Of a stretch of DNA of 18,334 nucleotides, positions 5,598-13,857 are shown piece after piece. The translations under genes and the position numbers were made by a program. This DNA comes from JBLIAZ01 sp047632015. GTDB taxonomy: Bacteria; Bacteroidota; Bacteroidia; Flavobacteriales_C; GCA-002722245. Position 1 is the stretch's first letter. The number at the start of each line of letters is the position of its first letter. Location of the stretch: the NCBI GenBank assembly GCA_047632015.1, contig JBLIBC010000021.1, forward strand, positions 1 through 18,334. Direction: 5' to 3'. Below the pieces are notes generated by a model. That model had not been told where the DNA came from. It saw only the letters and a program-made list of their open reading frames with translations, and made no database searches.

Positions 5598-8500
5598 CTA
5601 CCTGATCAAAGTAACAGTTCCAGTGAACGACCGAGAAGAATATCCTCCGTGTTTATCAAAGTAACTATACGATAGCTTGTAAACATATACACCTTGCTGT
5701 ATATCTAAGCCTGACGATCCCGTACCACTCCATCCTTTAAAGGGATCAGTGCTCTCAAACAACAGGCTACCCCACTTATCATAGATTAGTAAAGAGTAAT
5801 CCTCAACATAGTATGATACTGCTCTAAATTCATCATTAATACCGTCTCCGTCAGGCGTAAATGCATTAGGAGTAAACACCTGTCCTTCACAATACGTTTC
5901 TAAATGTATTTGATAAATACTTTTACAGGTCCCGTCATCTGCTAATAATGTATGAGTTCCTGGACGAGTAGGTTCAAACACATGTGTAATTTCTTCACTT
6001 GGAAACCAAGTCACATCTACAATATATGCATCCTCCCCAACCACTTCTAGCATAGGTCGTTCAAAATCAAAACAATAATTTTTTTGACCACGAATATCAA
6101 TTATTTCAACACTTGGAGTATCAAGTACCAATACCTGAACTGGAAAGGTATCCTGACAATGGTGACTAACCACTAATCCATTATAAATTTCCGTTTCAGT
6201 AACCCTCATGGTGTCATTATCACTATCATTCTCCAACCAAGAAGTTTCCATCGAAGCATCGATTAGAGAAGGGAACAGAAAAACAGAATCCCCTTGACAA
6301 ATCACATGCTCTTTGTTTTCAAATAAATCAGGTACCACATCTATCGACAACAACATTGAATCCGAATTTTCACATCCAATATTATCTCTCACTAATACTG
6401 TGTATTTCCCGTGGTCATTAACCATGATAATTTGTGACCTAGCCCCTGTATTCCATGAATGGGTTAATCCAGGGCTTCCGCCATCCAACTCCCAGCTGTC
6501 CCATTCACAAATGGTGGTGTCACCTCCTAAATCAACTACTGGAAGAGCTTGCATGACAAGAGTAATGGTGTCGTAACTTGTACACCCTATTGCATCTGCT
6601 ACAATTACACTGTGCATTCCCGTTGAATTAACTGTGGTGGTTTGCGTGTTGCCTCCATTACTCCAAGTCCAAACTGTTCCAACCACAGCATCAAACGTTA
6701 TTGTGGAATCAGCACAAATCGTAGTGTCGTTACCTAAATCGATTACCGGAACAGCTTGCATGACAAGGTTAATAGTATCATAACCAGTACACCCTATTGC
6801 ATCTGCTACAATTACACGGTATTCTCCAGTTGTGTTTACGGTTGTTGTTTGAGTATTGTCTCCGTTACTCCAATTCCAAACTGTTCCAACTACGGCATCA
6901 AATGTGATTGTGGAATCTGCACAAATGGTAGTGTTGTTACCTAAATCGATTACCGGAATAGCTTGCATTACAAGGTTAATAGTATCATAACCAGTACACC
7001 CTATTGCATCTGCTACAATTACACTGTAAGCTCCAGTTGAATTTAATATGGTTGTTTTAGTATTATCTCCGTTACTCCAGGTCCAAACTGTTCCAACTAC
7101 GGCATCAAATGTTATTGTTGAATCTGCACAAATAGTGGTGTCATTACCTAAAGTCACCACAGGAAGAGCTTGCGTCACAAGGTTAATCGTGTCGTAACTT
7201 GTACAGCCGCTTCCATCTGCCACAATTACACTGTAAGTTCCTGTTGAATTTACTGTAGTAGCCTGAGTGTTGTCTCCATTACTCCAAGTCCAAACTGTTC
7301 CAACTACGGCATCAAATGTTATTGTTGAATCCGCACAAATTGTAGCATCGCTACCAAGATTAACAACAGGCAATGGAATTATAGTTAAATCCATTGAATC
7401 TACTTGGGTACATCCATTATCATTTGTTATTTCAACTTTATAAGCTCCCGATGAATTAACATCAATTTTCTGTGTTGATTCACCAGTACTCCAATCGTAA
7501 TTATTATACCCTACTCCAGCATCTAATGCAATCGATTCCCCCTCACAAATGGTAATATCATTACCAAGGTTTACATTAGGCTTATTGTAAACAACTACAA
7601 CTACACTGTCCTTTTGTTCATTTAATGTATTAAATTCTATACCATCCATGAGATTACCAGACCCACCTGGATCAGTCGATGAGAAATAAAATCGAGTAGT
7701 AGTTTGTCCTGTAGGAATTTCATAGATCCCGTTATAATATCCCCAAGCAGTACTTACATCCTTGGCTGTCTCAATTATATTATAAGGTCCTCCTGGAGGT
7801 CCTACTTCAAACTCTACTGTTTCAACACCACTTCCTCTTGCTTTATGGGCAAACCCCCACATTAACTTTTCGCCTGGGGTTGTAGCAACATCTTGATACA
7901 ACGCTGCCTGCTCGTTAGCATTTAATTCTGCCAAAAAATTTCCAGAAAATGTAGGATGACCTAAAAAACCATTTGCCCAAATCTCTACCTTTTTGTCGGC
8001 AGCTGTTGTACTCCATCCAGGAAGTGTAGCTTCATCTCTTTGACCAGTTCCCCCGTTAATTTCAAAACCACCATTTGCCAAAACACTTTTTTTCTTTGTA
8101 AAATTACTAATGCAGTATGTTGAAGTAATTGCTGGTTTAGCTTCAATCATTGAATCATTAATTGCAGTAAATACTTGTATTCCTCTCCACTCTGTTAACG
8201 CAACATCTTTAGCACTAATCGTAATCGACTCTCCTTTACAGACATAAAGCGTATCTTTTTCAAAAAAGTCGATTGAACAAGGATTTACCGTAACGTTTAT
8301 TGAACTGGTATTCGTACAACCCTTAGTACTGGTTACATTAACCGAATAATTCCCCGTTGCTGAAACATCAATAGTTTGACCCGTTGCTGCTGTATTCCAC
8401 AAATAACTTTGATGATTCCCAGCATTTAACGTAATCGTACTGCCAGTACAAATTGTGGTGTCATTTCCAAGGTTTACTACAGGTATTTCCTTAACTAAAT

Positions 8501-10016
8501 AAAACATCTGAGCTCTATCACTTTCACAGCCTCCAATTGTTTGGGTAACCCAGTATTCGGTATTGCCAACTATATTGTTATCAATATTAGGGACAACAGT
8601 GGTACCATCGGAACTAGTTTCTGTGCTGTACCACTTTAAATTTTGTCCTACCACATAATCCGTAAGTTGAGTTGTGGTATTGGAAGCACAGCCCCTGATT
8701 GTGTCTAAAATTTTATAAAATTCAAAATTCATTCCTCCACCATTGTCACCATAATTGTTATCTCCCCATGTGAACACTTCTCCAGCTCCACTCGCAACTT
8801 GCTCAAAAAAGTAAGTATGTTCAACGTTATAGCCATCAGGAATAGGTCGGCTAGGCGATACTCCATTAATTTTCCAATTCAACGAATTCACTGGAGTTAT
8901 AGCTGCACTTGCGTTTTTTTCTTTGTACCTGTAAGCGGCATCTAAAACGTTTTTTGTTGGATTGTTGGACCAAACACTCCAAGTCCCTGTAACTTTAATT
9001 TTATATTTTTCTCCTACTGCAAAACCATTTACAGTTTCGTTTAGCTCCCTTATCGCATCAAAGTAAAAAGCACGAAACACATCTCCATTAACTCCATTAA
9101 TTGCAGGCTTTTTGGTGTCGCAAGCTGTACAAACTAAAGACTCTGTTGTTGCATCTGCACTTGAACCTTTTGTCTGACCGCCATTTGCGGGAAGGGGAAC
9201 GCCGTTTGCATCAATCGTTCCAGCAAGCACACCATTATTGATATCAGTTAATTTGAAACCTGCTCCACCCTCTACAGCATCAGGACAGCCATCATTATCT
9301 GAATCTAAATCTAAATAATCCGGAGTTCCATCCCCATCCGTATCACAAAATGTGGCGAAATCGGCACCAAAAGTGAAGTTTACATAATTTTCATTGGCTA
9401 AGTAATCAAAGGAAATTTGATTAAAAACTCCATTCATTCTGACTATTACATATCCCTCTCTCCCAGTAATTTCGGTTGGAGAAATAATTGTAACAGGTCC
9501 TGATTGAAATAAGACTTCAATTGGGTTAGAAAATTTAATTGGCACAGTATTACCTCCACTCCCTATGGACGAAAACACCAATATCGGATTTAAAACAGCT
9601 TGAGGAAAAGCGATTGAATTGTTTGATACCTTTCTGTTTTTTATCACCTTAATGTTAGGCACGTTGAAGCTATTTGGAAAGGTTGCGTGTTTGTATATTC
9701 CAGGGGTAGTTTCAATATTAATGGATGATGTGTAAGTATATGGTACTCCATTAATTAAACCCGTTGCGGTTTTGCCATTTACTGTTGGAGCATTCGACCA
9801 GAAGAAATTACTGGTCATGCATTCATCAACATCTAATATCCCATCGTTGTCATCATCTAAATCAACATTATCAATAATACCATCATTATCAGTGTCTAAA
9901 GCCTGACTTTTCAAATTTGTCGAAAAGGCAAGCAAGAGAAAGAAGAGGAAAGTCCATCTGTTAAGATGCCACAAATTCCTTCTATGAATATATCTGCTGC
10001 TACTGCAGTGAGTCAT
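5598..10016 (-). CDS. Giant secreted/surface protein with Ig-like repeats and T9SS type B (CHU_C) sorting domain
   Basis: A 1472-residue exported protein of unknown ligand. An N-terminal signal peptide (basic stretch, hydrophobic core about 21-31, likely cut near SQA 37-39) is followed by aspartate-rich thrombospondin type 3-like calcium repeats (41-66 and about 224-247). A galactose-binding/DUF642-like module (about 650-795) shows NGGFEI, LPGWST and VEIWANGF. A series of PKD/Ig-like repeats of about 69 residues follows, beginning VxLGNDTTIC and ending GCTxYDTINL; four of these are nearly identical (about 884-1159). The last 93 residues (FTPNAFTPDGDGINDEF, then IYDKWGSLLFES and GWSGT) form the gliding-motility-associated C-terminal domain, the type B signal for the type IX secretion system. 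The start is the only Met before residue 67. The gene is transcribed alone and is divergent from the crp-like gene. An adhesin or matrix role is plausible, not shown. Confidence 0.93.
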   Translation of the reverse strand: MTHCSSSRYIHRRNLWHLNRWTFLFFLLLAFSTNLKSQALDTDNDGIIDNVDLDDDNDGILDVDECMTSNFFWSNAPTVNGKTATGLINGVPYTYTSSINIETTPGIYKHATFPNSFNVPNIKVIKNRKVSNNSIAFPQAVLNPILVFSSIGSGGNTVPIKFSNPIEVLFQSGPVTIISPTEITGREGYVIVRMNGVFNQISFDYLANENYVNFTFGADFATFCDTDGDGTPDYLDLDSDNDGCPDAVEGGAGFKLTDINNGVLAGTIDANGVPLPANGGQTKGSSADATTESLVCTACDTKKPAINGVNGDVFRAFYFDAIRELNETVNGFAVGEKYKIKVTGTWSVWSNNPTKNVLDAAYRYKEKNASAAITPVNSLNWKINGVSPSRPIPDGYNVEHTYFFEQVASGAGEVFTWGDNNYGDNGGGMNFEFYKILDTIRGCASNTTTQLTDYVVGQNLKWYSTETSSDGTTVVPNIDNNIVGNTEYWVTQTIGGCESDRAQMFYLVKEIPVVNLGNDTTICTGSTITLNAGNHQSYLWNTAATGQTIDVSATGNYSVNVTSTKGCTNTSSINVTVNPCSIDFFEKDTLYVCKGESITISAKDVALTEWRGIQVFTAINDSMIEAKPAITSTYCISNFTKKKSVLANGGFEINGGTGQRDEATLPGWSTTAADKKVEIWANGFLGHPTFSGNFLAELNANEQAALYQDVATTPGEKLMWGFAHKARGSGVETVEFEVGPPGGPYNIIETAKDVSTAWGYYNGIYEIPTGQTTTRFYFSSTDPGGSGNLMDGIEFNTLNEQKDSVVVVVYNKPNVNLGNDITICEGESIALDAGVGYNNYDWSTGESTQKIDVNSSGAYKVEITNDNGCTQVDSMDLTIIPLPVVNLGSDATICADSTITFDAVVGTVWTWSNGDNTQATTVNSTGTYSVIVADGSGCTSYDTINLVTQALPVVTLGNDTTICADSTITFDAVVGTVWTWSNGDNTKTTILNSTGAYSVIVADAIGCTGYDTINLVMQAIPVIDLGNNTTICADSTITFDAVVGTVWNWSNGDNTQTTTVNTTGEYRVIVADAIGCTGYDTINLVMQAVPVIDLGNDTTICADSTITFDAVVGTVWTWSNGGNTQTTTVNSTGMHSVIVADAIGCTSYDTITLVMQALPVVDLGGDTTICEWDSWELDGGSPGLTHSWNTGARSQIIMVNDHGKYTVLVRDNIGCENSDSMLLSIDVVPDLFENKEHVICQGDSVFLFPSLIDASMETSWLENDSDNDTMRVTETEIYNGLVVSHHCQDTFPVQVLVLDTPSVEIIDIRGQKNYCFDFERPMLEVVGEDAYIVDVTWFPSEEITHVFEPTRPGTHTLLADDGTCKSIYQIHLETYCEGQVFTPNAFTPDGDGINDEFRAVSYYVEDYSLLIYDKWGSLLFESTDPFKGWSGTGSSGLDIQQGVYVYKLSYSYFDKHGGYSSRSFTGTVTLIR
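6541..7368 (-). repeat. Four tandem 207-bp units inside the giant gene
   Basis: Matching points (GGA before the A-P-V motif on the coding strand) fall at 6541, 6748, 6955, 7162 and 7369, an exact 207-bp period equal to 69 codons. The units share long identical stretches, for example the coding of ADSTITFDAVVGTVWTWSNG in all but single residues, so the array is recent or kept homogeneous by recombination. Units outside this block are much more diverged. Copy number may vary between strains and is prone to assembly collapse. Confidence 0.9.
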
Positions 10017-10530
10017 AACGCAAGTTTGTCAAGTCGTTGCTAATGATAATTAAAAAAATAAACAACTCATTAACAACCGATTAGACTAACGGTGAGTCAT
10101 TTGAGTTTTTAATTATCAAAGCAGATTCAAGTTACTTCTTTTCTTATATCATTCCAAATAAACATTATGTTTAGTTACCTTACTTGTATTAATTGTGAAT
10201 GATTTATTATCAATTGTAGATTTTACATTTAAACAAAAAAGACTGGAGGAACGTCCGATTTCCTTCCCACTCTCACAATATTTCACCTTTTCTTCATACC
10301 AAAACCACCTTGTCATGTTCCTTGGACTTGCTAGTTTTACAGAGAGAGAAAAGTTAGCTCCCTATTTGATTTCTCTCTTTTACTCCGTAGAAGCCCTTAG
10401 CTTATTCTTTTTCAAATGTGGTATTAAATACTTTCAATCAGGATTTAAAACCTTTACTTTTGAAATAGCAGTATTTACAGGTATTGGCATTTATTAAAAC
10501 GACCAACGTTTTGACAAAATAATCTAGCAA
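10017..10530. other. 514-bp divergent intergenic region
   Basis: Lies between the minus-strand surface-protein gene and the plus-strand Crp-like gene. A 100-codon plus frame (10195-10497) is open but extremely Phe/Leu/Ser-rich, as expected for T-rich non-coding or antisense DNA, and resembles no family I know. The minus strand over the same stretch also shows protein-like pieces (for example NTCKYC) broken by stops, so a decayed gene is possible. No TAnnTTTG element was recognised for either flanking gene. Confidence 0.4.
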
Positions 10531-11106
10531 TTGGAGGACCTAATTAATAAAATAAAAAGTCAAATAGAATTAAGCTCAAAAGCTGAACAATACCTATTAT
10601 CAATTGCTACTGAAAAAAGCATTCAAAAAGGCACTACCTTAATACGGGAAGGTCAAGCAGTAAATAAAGTTTTCCTTGTGAAAAGTGGTTGTTTGAGGTC
10701 ATACTGTACCGACAAAGAAGGGAAAGAACACACCTTATTATTCGCCATTAAAGACTGGTGGATAAGCGATTACATTGCTATTCATGATAATGCATACGCT
10801 ACGTTAACCGTAGAATCTTTAATCGATTCAACAGTCATAGAGTTTAATTCAAAAAAAATCGACGGAATACATTCCCTTTTTCCTGAATTTGAATCATTTC
10901 AAAGACATAATTTAGAACGTCATGTGGTGAGTCTTCAAAAAAGAATATTGAATCAATTACAACTGTCAGCTTTGGAGAGGTATGAATTGTTTTTAAAACA
11001 ATACCCCGACATAGAAAAGCATACTCGTAATTATCACATTGCTTCATTTTTGGGTATCACCCAACAAAGCTTAAGTCGTTTAAGGGTTGAAATCGCTAAA
11101 AAGTAA
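10531..11106 (+). CDS. Crp/Fnr family transcriptional regulator (TTG start)
   Basis: A 191-residue regulator with a cyclic-nucleotide-binding-type beta-roll at about 20-110 (KGTTLIREGQAVNKVFLVKSG, then the DKEGKEHTLLFA turn) and a C-terminal helix-turn-helix at about 166-188 (NYHIASFLGITQQSLSRLR). The phosphate-binding G-E-x-x-x...R-S-A cassette of true cAMP receptors is absent (ISDYIAIHDNAYATLT instead), so it probably does not bind cAMP; this is typical of the many Bacteroidota Crp-like proteins. Start: the protein has no internal Met and a TAG stop lies one codon before TTG 10531, so TTG is the only reasonable start, preceded by AATCTAGCAA. It is followed 84 bp later by an oxidoreductase-Hsp31 operon whose promoter overlaps a near-palindrome, a natural candidate target. 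The controlling signal is unknown. Confidence 0.88.
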   Translation: MEDLINKIKSQIELSSKAEQYLLSIATEKSIQKGTTLIREGQAVNKVFLVKSGCLRSYCTDKEGKEHTLLFAIKDWWISDYIAIHDNAYATLTVESLIDSTVIEFNSKKIDGIHSLFPEFESFQRHNLERHVVSLQKRILNQLQLSALERYELFLKQYPDIEKHTRNYHIASFLGITQQSLSRLRVEIAKK

Positions 11107-11117
11107 TTTCTTACCAT

Positions 11118-11133
11118 AGGGTAAATTTTCCCT
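11118..11133. promoter_or_regulatory. 16-bp near-palindrome, probable operator
   Basis: AGGGTAAATTTTCCCT is symmetrical except for the central T/T-flanked positions (AGGG.AAATTT.CCCT). It overlaps the expected -33 region of the promoter at 11147-11154 and starts 11 bp after the stop of the Crp-like gene. Its size and symmetry fit a dimeric helix-turn-helix regulator, with the neighbouring Crp-like protein as first candidate. The sequence differs from the classic TGTGA/TTGAT Crp and Fnr half-sites. Confidence 0.5.
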
Positions 11134-11146
11134 GCCTCCTCTGCTC

Positions 11147-11154
11147 TATTTTTG
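11147..11154 (+). promoter_or_regulatory. -7 promoter element of the oxidoreductase-Hsp31 operon
   Basis: TATTTTTG matches the Bacteroidota TAnnTTTG consensus, 36 bp before the ATG at 11191. At the -33 position there is a T-run (11126-11129) rather than a full TTG, inside the palindrome. Confidence 0.55.
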
Positions 11155-11190
11155 TATCACATTATTCTAAACAAATAAAACGATACAATT

Positions 11191-12174
11191 ATGAAAGCAT
11201 TACAATTAATAAAATACGGTAAAATCAAAGACAGTTTAGCTTTTAACGAAGTAGAAAAACCAGCTGTACAACCACAAGATGTACTTATCCAAGTAAAGGC
11301 TGCTGCCATTAATCCAATAGACAAAGGAATTATCCTTGGAAACTTGCAAGCTATTCTTCCTATCCCACTTCCAAGTACTTTAGCGTACGATTTAAGTGGG
11401 ATTGTAGTTGAAAAAGGAGCTGAAGTAAGCCAGTTTGAAATTGGAGATTTAGTGTATGCTAGAGTTCCTCAAGAGCAAATGGGAACAATCGCAGAATTCG
11501 CAGCAGTGAATATCATTGCAGTATCAAAAAAACCAGGTAATATTTCGTTTGAAGAAGCAGCGGGTTTACCATTAGCTGGCCTCACAGCATTACAATCATT
11601 AGAATACGCTGGAATTAAAGAAAATGACAAAGTACTGATTCATGCAGGTTCAGGAGGTGTAGGTAGTTTTGCTATTCAGTATGCTAAAGCCAAAGGAGCA
11701 TATGTGTACACCACAACCAGCACTAATAATGTAGGCTGGGTAAAGGAACTCGGAGCAGACAGGGTAATTGATTATAAAACAGAGGACTACAAAACCATTG
11801 TGAAAGATGCTGACATTGTATTTGACACACTTGGACAACACTATTCTGCAGAAGCTTTTGAGGTAGTTAAACAAGGAGGAAAAGTAATAAGTGTAGTTGG
11901 TCCTTTGGATGAAGGTATCGCTAAAGCATTTGGTATCCCTGATTATAAATTACCAAAGGAAATAGCAAAAGCAAGTACTGAAAAAGAAGCTGAATACAAG
12001 TTCATTTTCATGCACCCTAATGGTTCACAGTTAGATGAAATTAAATCGCTTGTTGAAGATGAAAAAATCAAACCAATTGTTGACAAAATTTACCCATTTT
12101 CTGAAAGCATTGAGGCTTTCAATCACCTTGCTTCAGGAAGAGCAAAAGGAAAAATCGTAATAAAAATAGCTTAA
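11191..12174 (+). CDS. NADP-dependent quinone/zinc-less MDR oxidoreductase
   Basis: A 327-residue medium-chain dehydrogenase/reductase of the quinone oxidoreductase group, which transfers hydride from NADPH to quinones or alpha,beta-unsaturated carbonyls in the cytosol. The N-terminal GroES-like domain (about 1-120) shows KAAAINPIDKGI and the Y-D-L-S-G-x-V-x-x-x-G turn. The Rossmann domain carries AGSGGVGSFAIQYAK (152-166), the NADP-binding glycine motif, followed by LGADRVIDY. The structural-zinc cysteine cluster and the catalytic zinc Cys/His pair of alcohol dehydrogenases are absent, as expected for this zinc-independent group. Full family length. It starts 36 bp after a -7 element and is followed 34 bp later by the Hsp31-like gene, so the two are probably cotranscribed. 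The pairing with a DJ-1-type protein suggests electrophile detoxification; the true substrate is not determined. Confidence 0.92.
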   Translation: MKALQLIKYGKIKDSLAFNEVEKPAVQPQDVLIQVKAAAINPIDKGIILGNLQAILPIPLPSTLAYDLSGIVVEKGAEVSQFEIGDLVYARVPQEQMGTIAEFAAVNIIAVSKKPGNISFEEAAGLPLAGLTALQSLEYAGIKENDKVLIHAGSGGVGSFAIQYAKAKGAYVYTTTSTNNVGWVKELGADRVIDYKTEDYKTIVKDADIVFDTLGQHYSAEAFEVVKQGGKVISVVGPLDEGIAKAFGIPDYKLPKEIAKASTEKEAEYKFIFMHPNGSQLDEIKSLVEDEKIKPIVDKIYPFSESIEAFNHLASGRAKGKIVIKIA

Positions 12175-12208
12175 AGTTAATTGAGACCAAAACCTAAAAA
12201 AAGAGATC

Positions 12209-13111
12209 ATGATAAAAAAAACATTAATTGGATTAGCTGGCGCTATAGTCCTTCTGCTAACAACCCTATACTTTACAAGCAAACCTAAGCTAGAAGCCGA
12301 TGGTTCATACAGCCCTTCAAGTTTAGCATTAACTCTAGGAACTGTTGAAGTAACCGATTTTGAGAACATTACCTACTCAAAATATGAAGGTGAGAAATCA
12401 AAAATATTAGTCATTTTCACTGAACAGAAAAACTTGAAAATGAAAAACGACAAGCTTTTTTCTACAGGGAATCATCCCATAGAGGCTTTGTTACCTATGC
12501 TGCATTTAAAAAACGCAGGGTTTGATTTTGAAATTGTTACCCCAACAGGAAAGCCTGTCGTTTTTGAAATGTGGGCTTTCCCTCAAAAGGACGAGAATGT
12601 TAAAGCCATTTATGACGAATACAAATCGAACTTTGAAAACCCAAAAAAGCTAACCGATTTCATTCATACTTCATTAGCCAACACTGAATCCTATGCCGCA
12701 GTATTTGTTCCCGGAGGTCATGGTGCCATGATTGGCCTTCCTGAAGATAAAAACGTAGGAAAAGTCCTGCGTTGGGCTCATGACAATGATTTATTTACAA
12801 TAACACTTTGTCACGGACCAGGATCATTACTTTCAACAACACTCAACAACCAAGAGTTTCTTTACAAAGGATACAACATGGCCGTGTTCCCAGATGCTGT
12901 AGATGAAATGACACCAATGGTTGGTTATTTACCTGGAAAAATGGTTTCAGGAGTAAGTGAAAATTTGAAAAAATTAGGAGCAAACATTATCAATACAGAG
13001 TCGGACAAGACTGTTTGTATAGACAGGAAATTAATTACAGGAGCAAGCCCTTTAGCTTCAAATGAGTTAGGAAAACTTGCAGCGGAAACATTATTGGAAG
13101 AATTAAGGTAG
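12209..13111 (+). CDS. Hsp31/HchA-type DJ-1/PfpI protein with N-terminal membrane anchor
   Basis: A 300-residue protein of the Hsp31 (HchA) branch of DJ-1/PfpI, known in E. coli as a holding chaperone and glutathione-independent glyoxalase III (methylglyoxal to lactate). Matching elements are TGNHPIEALLPMLHL (with Glu92), the insert FEMWAFPQKDENVKAIYDEY, VPGGHGAMIGLPE, the nucleophile elbow TLCHGPGSLLS (Cys201-His202), FPDAVDE (Asp229 as third triad member), YLPGKM and GASPLASNELGKLAAE. All catalytic positions are intact. Unlike cytosolic E. coli HchA, residues 5-23 (TLIGLAGAIVLLLTTLYFT), preceded by M-I-K-K, form a membrane anchor or uncleaved signal, followed by a linker of about 35 residues, so the domain probably lies outside the inner membrane. 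It is second in an operon with the oxidoreductase. Start: ATG 12209, 34 bp after the previous stop. Confidence 0.9.
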   Translation: MIKKTLIGLAGAIVLLLTTLYFTSKPKLEADGSYSPSSLALTLGTVEVTDFENITYSKYEGEKSKILVIFTEQKNLKMKNDKLFSTGNHPIEALLPMLHLKNAGFDFEIVTPTGKPVVFEMWAFPQKDENVKAIYDEYKSNFENPKKLTDFIHTSLANTESYAAVFVPGGHGAMIGLPEDKNVGKVLRWAHDNDLFTITLCHGPGSLLSTTLNNQEFLYKGYNMAVFPDAVDEMTPMVGYLPGKMVSGVSENLKKLGANIINTESDKTVCIDRKLITGASPLASNELGKLAAETLLEELR

Positions 13112-13119
13112 GATAATTA

Positions 13120-13440
13120 TTATGACTGACTATGAGCCCAACTAGCTAAGGTCGAACCTAATAATAGTCAGTAAATCCGTATGATTCATTCGCTTTTATA
13201 ACTCAAGCCCTGCTTAGTTAGCTAAACGGGATTGTTCATACACGCAGGCATACACACCTCCCTTCACTTGTTCGTCGTTCCTCCTCGGACCGAATCAACA
13301 ACATCTAGAAATCAACAAGTTACAATGTTCAGAAAAGTTACGAAAAAAGAAAACCCTTGACTAGCAAGGGTTTTCTCTGTTTTGTGAAGCTAACGGGAGG
13401 TAGTTAGAACCATTTGATGGAGGACCTACACTCACTAAAC
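13120..13440 (-). repeat. Dispersed non-coding repeat, copy C
   Basis: Most diverged on its left side. A T-arm-like AAGGTCGAACCT (about 13148-13159) is flanked by a perfect 9-bp inverted repeat ACTGACTAT (13125-13133) / ATAGTCAGT (13164-13172). CGGGATTGTTCATACACGCAGG starts at 13227, but its left partner arm has decayed. The conserved block TTCACTTGTTCGTCG, the perfect hairpin (13349-13375) and the right-hand GTGAAGCTAACGGGAGG segment (from about 13384) are well kept, followed by ATTTGATGGAGGAC. In this copy the T-loop reads TTCTAAC on the minus strand instead of TTCGAAC. It lies between the convergent Hsp31-like and HMA-lipoprotein genes. Confidence 0.75.
13349..13375. terminator. Bidirectional terminator between the Hsp31-like gene and the copper operon
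   Basis: GAAAACCCTTG (13349-13359), loop ACTAG, CAAGGGTTTTC (13365-13375): a perfect 11-bp stem. It is nearly the same hairpin as at 5380-5404 and lies between convergent genes. Confidence 0.75.
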
Positions 13441-13481
13441 CTACGCTAACACTTGATATTAATATAGTTACATCCAATCAC

Positions 13482-13829
13482 CTAGGGACGATCATATTGA
13501 CAACATCCTGGGAGAGTTGAGTACACTGATTCGCCAGCTCTAACATCTTCCATGTCATAACCAACCTCAGCAATTTTCAGCTTAACATCGCCTATCGAAA
13601 TTGCTGTAGCATCAAATGCTACTTCCATTTGTTTTGTGTCTTTGTTCCAATCAGCGGATGTAACACCATCTGCATTTGTAAGAGAACCTTCAATGGCCTT
13701 TTCACACATTCCACAATTACCATAAACTTTAAATGATTCATGACTATTAGACGCTGTTGAATTTGATTGATTTGCTCCACAACTTGCTAATAAAGCAACT
13801 GTAAACGCGGATAAAATAATTTTTCTCAT
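13482..13829 (-). CDS. HMA-domain lipoprotein, probable periplasmic copper-binding protein
   Basis: Start chosen at 13829 rather than the longer frame's 13880, because MRKIILSAFTVALLASC is a textbook lipoprotein signal (lipobox L14-A15-S16-C17) and this start lies 28 bp after the cusB stop instead of overlapping it. The 115-residue product has one heavy-metal-associated domain (about 33-98) with the copper-binding loop GNCGMCEKAIE (Cys39 and Cys42). It ends in LPGCCQYDRP, where Cys109-Cys110 could add a second metal site. After the lipid cysteine there is no acidic K-D/E-rich surface-export signal, so a periplasm-facing location is likely. Last gene of the cus operon; it probably binds Cu(I)/Ag(I) and hands it to the CusABC pump. 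The hand-over is inference from context. Confidence 0.85.
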   Translation of the reverse strand: MRKIILSAFTVALLASCGANQSNSTASNSHESFKVYGNCGMCEKAIEGSLTNADGVTSADWNKDTKQMEVAFDATAISIGDVKLKIAEVGYDMEDVRAGESVYSTLPGCCQYDRP

Positions 13830-13857
13830 GTTATTAAATTTGAAGATTACTACTTTG

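Noticed and set aside
6313..6944. Plus-strand open frames inside the giant surface-protein gene
   Set aside because: Antisense shadows of the tandem Ig-like repeats; the minus-strand frame is long, signal-bearing and domain-rich.
6541..7368. CRISPR array
   Set aside because: The 207-bp periodic units are contiguous coding sequence without spacers and translate as Ig-like repeats.
10195..10497. 100-codon plus-strand frame upstream of the Crp-like gene
   Set aside because: Very rich in Phe, Leu and Ser, as T-rich non-coding DNA gives; no recognisable domain. Kept only as a remark in the intergenic entry.
1378..13440. Integron-like cassette array with attC sites
   Set aside because: The repeats contain CTAAC/GTTAG-like ends and separate gene groups, but there is no integron integrase, the modules face both directions, and the attC R/L box order is not recognisable.
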